Below, piece after piece: positions 39,860-48,635 of a DNA stretch of 64,000 nucleotides. The position numbers and the translations under genes are program-made. Within the stretch, counting starts at the first letter, position 1, and each line of letters starts with the position of its first letter. Source of the DNA: Nonomuraea gerenzanensis. Lineage in GTDB: Bacteria > Actinomycetota > Actinomycetes > Streptosporangiales > Streptosporangiaceae. Location of the stretch: the NCBI RefSeq assembly GCF_020215645.1, contig NZ_CP084058.1, positions 124,001 through 188,000 on the forward strand. The letters are read 5' to 3'. The notes under the pieces are model-generated. The model searched no databases. It saw only the letters and a list, made by a program, of their open reading frames with translations, and was not told the DNA's origin.

Positions 39860-40096
39860 TCAGGAGTCCGCGTGCTTGCCGCGGCTGGCCAGGTCGCGCA
39901 GGGCGTCGGCCGCGTAGACCACGAGGGCCACGAACGAGAGGGCGGCGAGCCCGCCGCCGACCCACAGGTCGTTGACCGTCGCGTCCGCGTACTGCGCGCC
40001 GCGCGGCTGGTAGCCGATCGCGAACGGGGCCGCGACCAGCCAGAGGCCGGCCAGGAACAGCACGATCAGGGCGGCTACGCCCAGTCTCGCCTTCAT
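39860..40096 (-). CDS. 78-aa two-helix membrane protein (paralogue of the upstream gene)
   Basis: Starts MKARLGVAALIVLFLAGLWL with GGAGGAGAA before the ATG. Two helices separated by a short APFAIGYQPRGAQYAD loop. The AGLWLxxAPFAxGxQP signature is shared with the 141-aa product encoded just upstream, whose TGA overlaps this ATG, so these are tandem paralogues. Function unknown. Shares an operon with an MFS exporter. Confidence 0.8.
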   Translation of the reverse strand: MKARLGVAALIVLFLAGLWLVAAPFAIGYQPRGAQYADATVNDLWVGGGLAALSFVALVVYAADALRDLASRGKHADS

Positions 40097-40518
40097 CGGT
40101 TCTCCTCCACTCCGACCAGGGAAGTCTTGCCGTTCTGACGGTGCTCGCCGGTGCGCGAGGTGGGGTGCAGGTCCTCGCGCAGCGCCTCGACCAGCGGCGC
40201 GAGCAGGGTGGCCAGCTCGGCGGACGAGGCCTGCTGCGCGGCGGCCACCGGCACGGGCTCCGGCTCGGGCTCGGGGCGCTGCTTCGGCACGACCAGGCCG
40301 CGCACGATCAGCTCCTCGCGGATGGCCAGCACGAAGGCGATCGCGCCGGCGAGCCCCACGACGGCCACCCCGAGGCCGGCGAAGAACTCGGACTGGGTGG
40401 CGTTCGTCCAGTCGGCGTCCTCGGGCTGGGTGCCGAGGGCGAAGGGCGCGATCATCAGCCACAGCCCGGCCAGCACGGCCAGGGCTGCCGCGACAGCGCC
40501 CACGAACTTGCGAATCAT
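40093..40518 (-). CDS. 141-aa membrane protein with SPW-like repeat and Pro/Glu tail
   Basis: MIRKFVGAVAAALAVLAGLWLMIAPFAL begins the first of two helices; the LWLxxAPFALGxQP motif resembles SPW repeats. A cytoplasmic C-terminal tail carries (PE)n and a helical segment ELATLLAPLVEALREDL. ATGA overlaps join it to the MFS gene upstream and the 78-aa paralogue downstream, so all three are translationally coupled. Function unknown; an exporter accessory role is inference. Confidence 0.82.
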   Translation of the reverse strand: MIRKFVGAVAAALAVLAGLWLMIAPFALGTQPEDADWTNATQSEFFAGLGVAVVGLAGAIAFVLAIREELIVRGLVVPKQRPEPEPEPVPVAAAQQASSAELATLLAPLVEALREDLHPTSRTGEHRQNGKTSLVGVEENR

Positions 40519-42326
40519 TGGGAGATTCCTCCTGTTACGAGGTCTTTCTGTGGGGGCGTGGCCTGCGCGATCAGAGCGCGCGAGGTGGGCCGCAGCACGT
40601 TCTGCACGACCGATCTCGCCCGCTCACGCTCTGAGCGGTCGTCAGGCGGCGCCATCTTGGCGACGGCGGTCAGGAGCGCGGAGCGTTCGCCGTTCACGCG
40701 CTCGATGCGCTGGGCGATGAGCTCCAGCAGCAGGCCGGCCAGCACCAGGTCGTCCTTGCTGAGCGGCTTGGGCTCGGGGGCCGCGGGGACGCTGGACCCG
40801 CGCAGCGGCAGCTCCTTGAGGAAGAGCGTGGCCAGGAAGCCGAGCAGCGCGATGGGCACGCCCACGAGGAACACCGTCTCCAGGCCCCGGGTGAACGCCT
40901 CCAGCACGATGTTCTTGATCGGCGTGGGCAGCATCTGGATGGCGTCGGGGCTGCCGAGCTTGATGTCGCCGCCGCCGGACATCTTGATGCCCGCGGCCTT
41001 CACCATCTCGGCGATCTCGTCCTTGAGCCGGCTCGTCAGGATGGCGCCGAACGCGGCCACGCCGACCGCGCCGCCCAGCGACCTGAAGAACGACACGCCC
41101 GACGTGGTCGCGGCCATGTCGCGCAGTTCGGAGCCGTTCTGCGCGGCCAGGATCAGCATCTGCATGGACAGGCCGAGCCCGACGCCCAGCACCGCCACGT
41201 CGAAGCCGATGAGCCACTCGCTGGAGTCCACGTGCAGCCGGGACAGCAGGAACAGGCCGACGGCCACGATGAGCAGGCCCGCCACCGGGAAGATCTTCCA
41301 CTTGCCCGTCTGGGTGACGATCTTCCCGGAGATCACGCCGGCCAGGAACAGCGCCACCACCATGGGCAGCGTCATCAGGCCCGAGTTGGTCGGGCTGAGC
41401 CCCTTGACGATCTGGAGGTACTGCGGCAGGTAGATCATCGCGCCGAACATCGCCATGCCGACGAACAGCGAGGCGAGGCTGGTCAGCACGAACGTGGGGT
41501 TGCGGAACAGGCGCGGCGGCAGGATCGGGTTGCGCGCGGTCCGCTCCGACAGCACCGCCAGGGCCAGCGAGAGCAGGGCGATCGCGCCCAGGAAGTAGGT
41601 CCAGCCCGAGTTCCACTCGAACTCGTTGCCGCCCAGCGTCAGCAGCAGCATCAGCGCGCTCGCGCTGGCCGTGATCGTCGTGGCGCCCCAGATGTCGATC
41701 GAGGTGCTGCGCTTGACCTTCGGCAGCTTGAGCACCTTCTGGATGACGATGAAGGACACCAGCGCGAACGGCACCACCACGTAGAAGCACCAGCGCCAGC
41801 CGAGCCAGTCGGCGTCCACGATGAAGCCGCCCAGCAGCGGGCCCGCGACCGTGGAGATGCCGAAGACGGCTCCCATGTATCCGGAGTAGCGGCCACGCTC
41901 GCGGGGCGAGACGATGTCCCCCAGGATCACCTGGGACAGCGCTGACAGACCACCCACGCCCAGGCCCTGTACGGCACGCGCCGCGATGAGCTGCCCCATG
42001 TCCTGCGACAGGCCCGCCACGAGCGACGCCGCGACGAACAGCCCCAGAGCCGTCTGGAAGAGCAGCTTGCGCCCGAACAGGTCGGACAGCTTGCCCCACA
42101 ACGGTGTGGACACCGTCATCGTCAGCATGGTCGCGCTCGCGACCCACGAGTACTGGTCCTGACCGCCTAGCTCCCCCACGATCGTCGGCAGCGCGGTGCC
42201 CACCACGGAAGTCGAGATCATCGACGTGAGCATCGCGAGCATCAGCCCGGACATGACCTCGAGGATCTCGCGGTGGGTGTAGGTCCGCTGCTTCGTGGGG
42301 GACGCGGCCTGCGCCTGGGCTACCAA
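40515..42326 (-). CDS. DHA2-family MFS multidrug exporter
   Basis: 603 aa if the TTG at 42326 is used, which has AGAAGGGG about 10 bases upstream; no nearer ATG/GTG gives a full first helix. Fourteen helices; first helix SGLMLAMLTSMISTSVVGTALPTIV, motif A GKLSDLFGRKLLF, and motif C AVFGISTVAGPLLGGFI. The C-terminal ~90 residues form a cytoplasmic tail. Divergent from a TetR regulator with a palindromic operator between, so probably repressed by it and induced by a toxic substrate. Confidence 0.92.
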   Translation of the reverse strand: MVAQAQAASPTKQRTYTHREILEVMSGLMLAMLTSMISTSVVGTALPTIVGELGGQDQYSWVASATMLTMTVSTPLWGKLSDLFGRKLLFQTALGLFVAASLVAGLSQDMGQLIAARAVQGLGVGGLSALSQVILGDIVSPRERGRYSGYMGAVFGISTVAGPLLGGFIVDADWLGWRWCFYVVVPFALVSFIVIQKVLKLPKVKRSTSIDIWGATTITASASALMLLLTLGGNEFEWNSGWTYFLGAIALLSLALAVLSERTARNPILPPRLFRNPTFVLTSLASLFVGMAMFGAMIYLPQYLQIVKGLSPTNSGLMTLPMVVALFLAGVISGKIVTQTGKWKIFPVAGLLIVAVGLFLLSRLHVDSSEWLIGFDVAVLGVGLGLSMQMLILAAQNGSELRDMAATTSGVSFFRSLGGAVGVAAFGAILTSRLKDEIAEMVKAAGIKMSGGGDIKLGSPDAIQMLPTPIKNIVLEAFTRGLETVFLVGVPIALLGFLATLFLKELPLRGSSVPAAPEPKPLSKDDLVLAGLLLELIAQRIERVNGERSALLTAVAKMAPPDDRSERERARSVVQNVLRPTSRALIAQATPPQKDLVTGGISQ

Positions 42327-42363
42327 GACACAACATCCCCTTCTTACAGTTTTATCCGACTTG

Positions 42364-42381
42364 AGTATACGCATGTTTACT
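42364..42381. promoter_or_regulatory. Palindromic operator between MFS exporter and TetR gene
   Basis: AGTATAC-GCAT-GTTTACT: two 7 bp half-sites differing at one base, 18 bp overall, centred 46 bp from the exporter start and 50 bp from the regulator start. Size and place fit a TetR-family operator controlling both genes. Confidence 0.65.
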
Positions 42382-42410
42382 AGCCGCGCGGCAAGCGGGT
42401 GTGCGTTCAG

Positions 42411-42416
42411 TAGAGT
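42411..42416 (+). promoter_or_regulatory. Probable -10 box TAGAGT of a leaderless tetR transcript
   Basis: TAGAGT ends 6 nt before the ATG at 42423; no SD. Confidence 0.45.
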
Positions 42417-42422
42417 GCGGGC

Positions 42423-44446
<2,024 letters not shown>

Positions 44447-44450
44447 AATA

Positions 44451-44507
44451 ACGCGCCTTTCGCGGCTGTTGTCCACTGCCAGGTCAACCGCTCTGCGAAA
44501 GGCGCGT
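44451..44507. terminator. Long inverted repeat after the cellulase; overlaps the next SD
   Basis: ACGCGCCTTTCGC (44451-44463) pairs perfectly over 13 bp with GCGAAAGGCGCGT (44495-44507), 31 nt loop. It likely ends the cellulase transcript. GAAAGG, the only SD candidate for the LLM gene at 44512, lies inside the right arm. Confidence 0.7.
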
Positions 44508-44511
44508 ACTC

Positions 44512-45495
44512 ATGGCTCTGCCGCTGTCCATCCTGGATCTGGCACACATAGGCGAGGGCGAGACCGCGGCGGACAGCTTCGCCGCGAGCGTGGCCCTGGC
44601 CCAGCGGGCCGAGGAGCTGGGATACCGGCGCGTCTGGTACGCCGAGCACCACAACATGGACAGCATCGCCTCCTCGGCCACGAGCGTGCTCATCGCCCAC
44701 GTCGCCGCCCACACCCGGACGATCCGCCTGGGAGCGGGCGGCGTCATGCTGCCCAACCACTCCCCGCTGACGATCGCCGAGCAGTTCGGCACGCTGGAGA
44801 CGCTGCACCCGGGCCGCATCGACCTCGGGCTCGGCCGGGCGCCAGGCAGCGACCAGAACACCATGCGGGCGCTGCGCCGCACCCCCGCCGCCGCCGACAC
44901 CTTCCCGCAGGACGTGCTGGAGCTGCAGGGCTACCTGACGGGTGAGACCCGCATCCCCGGCGTGCACGCCACGCCGGGCAAGGGCACGGACGTGCCGCTC
45001 TACATCCTCGGCTCCTCCCTGTTCGGGGCGCAGCTCGCCGCCATGCTCGGCCTGCCGTACGCGTTCGCCTCGCACTTCGCGCCCGCCGCGCTGGAGGAGG
45101 CCGTGGCGGTCTACCGGCAGGAGTTCAAGCCGTCGGCGCAGCTCGCCGAGCCGTACGTGATCGCCGCGCTGAACGTGATCGCGGCGGAGACCACGGAGGA
45201 GGCCGAGGAGCAGTTCCTGGCCTCCAAGCGGCTGCGGGTCAGCAAGTTCCTGGGCCGGGGGCGCACGTTCACCACCGAGGAGGCCGACCTGATCCTCGAC
45301 TCCCCGGCCGGGCAGCAGCTCGTGCAGATGGCCAAGTACTCGGCCGTCGGCGACCCGCAAGAGGTGAAGGCGTACGTGGAGCGGTTCGCCGAGCACTCCC
45401 GGGCCGACGAGCTGATCGTGGCGTTCTCGGCGCCCGACAGGAAGGCCTGGATGCGCTCGGCGGAGCTGCTCGCGGACGTGCTAATCGGCGACTAG
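44512..45495 (+). CDS. LLM-class flavin-dependent oxidoreductase
   Basis: 327 aa luciferase-like TIM barrel, alkanal-monooxygenase-like subgroup: [55 protein letters not shown] and [14 protein letters not shown]. Uses reduced FMN (or F420 in some actinobacterial members). Substrate unknown. Its SD is buried in the preceding 13 bp inverted repeat. Overlaps the convergent 144-aa gene by 15 bp. Confidence 0.92.
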   Translation: MALPLSILDLAHIGEGETAADSFAASVALAQRAEELGYRRVWYAEHHNMDSIASSATSVLIAHVAAHTRTIRLGAGGVMLPNHSPLTIAEQFGTLETLHPGRIDLGLGRAPGSDQNTMRALRRTPAAADTFPQDVLELQGYLTGETRIPGVHATPGKGTDVPLYILGSSLFGAQLAAMLGLPYAFASHFAPAALEEAVAVYRQEFKPSAQLAEPYVIAALNVIAAETTEEAEEQFLASKRLRVSKFLGRGRTFTTEEADLILDSPAGQQLVQMAKYSAVGDPQEVKAYVERFAEHSRADELIVAFSAPDRKAWMRSAELLADVLIGD

Positions 45496-45915
45496 CCGGG
45501 AGCCGCCGCCCTCGTGCTCGCGCTGCCGCCGCACCACGTACCTGCCGGGGGCGCAGCCCGAGCCGCCGTGCTCGGGATGCAGCAGGTAGACGGGCGCGCT
45601 CGCGTCGAAGACGCCGATCGCCAGCCCCTGCCAGTCGCGTACGTGCCTGGACCAGCGGCAGGTGCCCGGCTCGGCGACGAGCGTGTGCGGGTTGCCGCCG
45701 GCCACGCCGCGCAGCAGCTCCACGCCCTCGGGAGGCACGGGCTGCCACCCGGCGTCCCAGTCGCGCACGTCCGGGAGGGGCAGCGGGATGACGATCAGGT
45801 CGCCCTGGGCCTGGATGCCGTCGAGCACGGGGATCGTGACGGACTGTTCGAGGTGGTCGAGCACCGTGAGCCCGGTTCGGCTGGTGAGCTCGGCGAGGGT
45901 CATGGTCATGGTCAT
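45481..45915 (-). CDS. Hypothetical 144-aa protein partnered with DUF6745
   Basis: Start chosen at the first of three successive ATG-ACC pairs (45915, 45909, 45903); the second has better SD spacing to AAGGTG. The central part, [16 protein letters not shown] and [16 protein letters not shown], has the look of a small beta-rich protein. No family recognised. It follows the DUF6745 gene by 5 bp and is surely co-transcribed. Confidence 0.7.
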   Translation of the reverse strand: MTMTMTLAELTSRTGLTVLDHLEQSVTIPVLDGIQAQGDLIVIPLPLPDVRDWDAGWQPVPPEGVELLRGVAGGNPHTLVAEPGTCRWSRHVRDWQGLAIGVFDASAPVYLLHPEHGGSGCAPGRYVVRRQREHEGGGSRLVAD

Positions 45916-45920
45916 CACCT

Positions 45921-46997
45921 TCAGGTTCTGCGCAGGAGTCGGGAGTACTGCTCGGCGGACAGTCCGTACGTCCAGCCGGCGGCGGCGAGCGGATCGGTGA
46001 AGTGGCCGGGCACGGTCAGCCCGTACCGGCGGCGCCGGCCGTCGCGCTCGACGGAGCCGTTCACCGCGATGAGCACCCGCGTCTCCCGCCGCATGTCGTA
46101 GAGCCGCAGCTCGGAGCCCGGGTTGCCGGGGTCGGGCGCCGTGCCGACCAGTCGCAGCCCGGCTTGCTCGACGTACTCGGGCCAGCCGAGGCTCTCGATG
46201 GCGCACCGCCTGACCTCGACGTTGGTCTCGGCCATGATGCGGTCGACGGTCGGCCCGGTGATCACCCAGGCCGGCACACTGGTGCCGTGCCAGGAGTGCA
46301 GGGCCCAGCCGTCGGCGTAGCGCACGGCCGGGCCGTCCGCGTGGTGCAGCCGCACCCGGCCGTCGTCGCCGGACACCTCCGTGTGCAGGGCGACGGGCCG
46401 CTCGGACACCACGCACACGTGCTCGTCCGGCCACCACCACTGGCACGTGGTGGCCACGGTCGCCCACAGCCGCCACTGCCGGAGCTGCTCGGCGGTGAAC
46501 ACCACTCCGGCCACCCGGCGCAGGGCGTCGTAGTGGGCGATCCAGGCGACGAGCTGGCTGTCGTACCAGCGGTTGGACCAGGGGAAGTCCCCGGTGTGGG
46601 CACGCCGGAGCGGTTGCAGGAGGCAGGCCTCGCCGCCCTGCGTCAGCGGCGCCTGCACCTTGCGCCGGATGAGCTGGTCGAGTGGTTGTTGCAGGCCCCG
46701 CACCTTGGCGTCGACGCCCCGGCGCAGCTCGTTCCTGAGCGCGGTGAGCCGGGGTGGCAGCGGCCATTCGGCCACCCGCTCCAGGTTGCGCGCCGGGCCC
46801 AGGCCCGGTGGCACGGTCGCCAGCGCGGTGAGGGGCGAGGCGGCCCAGTGGAAGCGGGGTGGCGGCAGCCCGATCAGGTGGTACAGGGCGGAGATGGCCG
46901 CCTCGGCGGCCGGACGGTCGGCGGGCAGCGTCGAAAGCGCTCGGCCCAGCCATCGCTCGCGGATCTCGGCAGCTTCCCGCTGCGCGTGAGCGCTCAC
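45921..46997 (-). CDS. DUF6745 family protein
   Basis: 358 aa. Contains the family hallmarks LHHADGPAVRYADGWALHSWHG, VPAWVITGP and AETNVEVRRCAIESLGWPEY. Function unknown; often found in multicellular or differentiating bacteria. GTG start; a 7 bp stem hairpin lies just upstream (47003-47020) and covers the only SD-like sequence. Followed at 5 bp by the 144-aa gene. Confidence 0.82.
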   Translation of the reverse strand: MSAHAQREAAEIRERWLGRALSTLPADRPAAEAAISALYHLIGLPPPRFHWAASPLTALATVPPGLGPARNLERVAEWPLPPRLTALRNELRRGVDAKVRGLQQPLDQLIRRKVQAPLTQGGEACLLQPLRRAHTGDFPWSNRWYDSQLVAWIAHYDALRRVAGVVFTAEQLRQWRLWATVATTCQWWWPDEHVCVVSERPVALHTEVSGDDGRVRLHHADGPAVRYADGWALHSWHGTSVPAWVITGPTVDRIMAETNVEVRRCAIESLGWPEYVEQAGLRLVGTAPDPGNPGSELRLYDMRRETRVLIAVNGSVERDGRRRRYGLTVPGHFTDPLAAAGWTYGLSAEQYSRLLRRT

Positions 46998-47002
46998 CGA
47001 TC

Positions 47003-47020
47003 GAGGGCGGTGGCGCCCTC
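47003..47020 (-). promoter_or_regulatory. Hairpin over the SD region of the DUF6745 gene
   Basis: GAGGGCG/CGCCCTC perfect 7 bp stem with a 4 nt loop, ending 6 nt from the GTG start. May limit translation. Confidence 0.4.
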
Positions 47021-47080
47021 CCTTCGCATGATCATGTCATCGATGGTGACAGACGGGCCGGGCCGTTGTCCACCATGGGT

Positions 47081-47530
47081 TCACTCCTGCTGCGGGTGCC
47101 GGAGCTGGTAGGGCCCGGTGGTCTCCGAGGCCGGCGCCGGTGACAGGCCGGCTGCCAGGAGCTGGGTGCGCAGCGTGACCACCGTGCGGTCGAGCGCGCG
47201 GATCTGCGCCTCCAGGCGGCGGATGCGCTCGCGCATGGCCGAGGAGGAGGTCTGCTCCTCGGTCAGGTCGGCGCTCACCTGGGCGGCCTGGCTCTGCATG
47301 CGGGTGAGCTGTTTCTCGAGCTGGTCGAGGGCGTCCTCGTAGATGGTCTTGGCACGCAGGAACGCCTCGGCGTCCACCTTGGAGCGCTCCAGCTCCGCCT
47401 GCCGCTCGACCTGGAGCAGCGCGGTCTGGTGCGTCTTCTTGTTGGCGTCGGTGGCCGAGCGGAACGCGAGGTAGGCCACCCCGAGCGGGACGGCGCCGAT
47501 CGCCACCTGGATCAGGATGTCAGTCAGCAT
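47081..47530 (-). CDS. 149-aa membrane-anchored coiled-coil protein
   Basis: An N-terminal helix (ILIQVAIGAVPLGVAYLAF) then about 90 residues of predicted coiled coil (QAELERSKVDAEAFLRAK; EQTSSSAMRERIRRLEAQIR). Overlaps the upstream PAS gene by 11 bp. Function unknown; the arrangement suggests a partner of the PAS membrane protein. Confidence 0.78.
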   Translation of the reverse strand: MLTDILIQVAIGAVPLGVAYLAFRSATDANKKTHQTALLQVERQAELERSKVDAEAFLRAKTIYEDALDQLEKQLTRMQSQAAQVSADLTEEQTSSSAMRERIRRLEAQIRALDRTVVTLRTQLLAAGLSPAPASETTGPYQLRHPQQE

Positions 47531-48272
47531 CGCCGCCTCGCATGGGCCTGATGACGCCGGTGTAGGCGATGCCGTCGTCGCTGTGCCAGGCGTTGACGGT
47601 CAGCGCGATGGGGAACTCGCTGCCGTCGCGCCGCAGCCCGACCAGCGGGATGATGCGGCCCGCCAGCGCGGACACGCCGGTGGCGCGGACCTTGGCCAGG
47701 CCCTCGGTGTGCTGGTCGCGCAGGCGCGGCGGCATGAGGATCGTCAGGGGCCGGCCCACCGCCTCGTCGATGCTCCAGCCGAACAGCTTCGCCGCCTGCG
47801 GGTTCCACGACTGGATGAGTCCGTTCGCGTCGGCGACGATGACCGCCGCGCCGCCCGTCACCCGGTCGGCCGTGGCGGCCTCGGGCCAGGTCGCGATCAG
47901 CGCGATCCAGCCGCCGAACGCCAGCCAGACGGCCGCGCCCACCCAGCCGCGCGGGTTGTCGCCGGTGAACGTCGAGATCAGGTACACCAAGCCGTACAGC
48001 AGGAGCAGCGCCGTGGCGACCGCGAAGGCGATGCGGTCGGACCGCAGGAACATCTGCACCAGGCACAACAGGCCCGTGCCGCACCAGGCCAGCGCCCACA
48101 GGTGCAGGGGGGCGACGGCGGCGAGCGCGACGTAGTTGGGAGCGGCCCGCTGCTCGGCGGGAGGGAAGGCCAGCGAGGCGGCGATCGCTAAGCACAGCAG
48201 GCCCACGAAGGCCAGCGAGGCGCCGCGGCGGCCGATGCGATGCAGGACGCGCGCGAGGTTCCCGTTACTCAC
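47520..48272 (-). CDS. Membrane protein with C-terminal PAS domain
   Basis: 250 aa from the GTG at 48272. Four or five N-terminal transmembrane helices, then a single PAS domain (about residues 130-245) with VIVADANGLIQSWNPQAAKLFGW and GYRRDG-like SEFPIALTV. No kinase or cyclase output domain. TAATCT sits seven bases before the GTG (leaderless pattern). The small coiled-coil protein downstream overlaps by 11 bp and may carry the output. Confidence 0.8.
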   Translation of the reverse strand: MSNGNLARVLHRIGRRGASLAFVGLLCLAIAASLAFPPAEQRAAPNYVALAAVAPLHLWALAWCGTGLLCLVQMFLRSDRIAFAVATALLLLYGLVYLISTFTGDNPRGWVGAAVWLAFGGWIALIATWPEAATADRVTGGAAVIVADANGLIQSWNPQAAKLFGWSIDEAVGRPLTILMPPRLRDQHTEGLAKVRATGVSALAGRIIPLVGLRRDGSEFPIALTVNAWHSDDGIAYTGVIRPMRGGDAD

Positions 48273-48404
48273 AGTCGCTAGATTAATGCAATTAGTTAGT
48301 TTTGGCTGGTGGTTATGGAGAGAGGACGCTGCGTAGTCGGCGCCGTCCCGGGACGGCCGGATATCGCCGGAAAACGGGGGGTGGACCGGCCTGGGGCGGC
48401 TCGT

Positions 48405-48410
48405 TAGAGT
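48405..48410 (+). promoter_or_regulatory. Probable -10 box TAGAGT before the 72-aa gene
   Basis: TAGAGT ends 6 nt before the ATG at 48417; identical hexamer and spacing to the tetR promoter at 42411. Confidence 0.45.
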
Positions 48411-48416
48411 GACCGC

Positions 48417-48635
48417 ATGACTACAGTGGGTTACGACGTAGAAGCGCTCCGCACCGCGTTCCCCGACTGGTCGTTCTTCTTCAGCGACGAGGGTGTTCTC
48501 TACGCGACGAGGCGCGGGGTCCGGCTCGACGACGCCGACATCCTCAAGGGGTTGCATCAGACGGTCAGCGCGAACGACGTGGAGACGGTCGTCGACCTCC
48601 TGCAGGACCAGGCGCGGGTGGCCGCGGCGTCATAG
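48417..48635 (+). CDS. 72-aa hypothetical protein
   Basis: Small soluble protein: ALRTAFPDWSFFFSDEGVLYATRRG resembles a short domain recurrent in actinobacterial hypothetical proteins (aromatic-rich, FPxW...YATR). No function known. Its last 6 bp overlap the convergent fxsT gene. Confidence 0.7.
   Translation: MTTVGYDVEALRTAFPDWSFFFSDEGVLYATRRGVRLDDADILKGLHQTVSANDVETVVDLLQDQARVAAAS

Noticed and set aside
44468..44476. Isolated DnaA-like site TTGTCCACT
   Set aside because: Single imperfect site in the loop of a hairpin; expected by chance at this window size.
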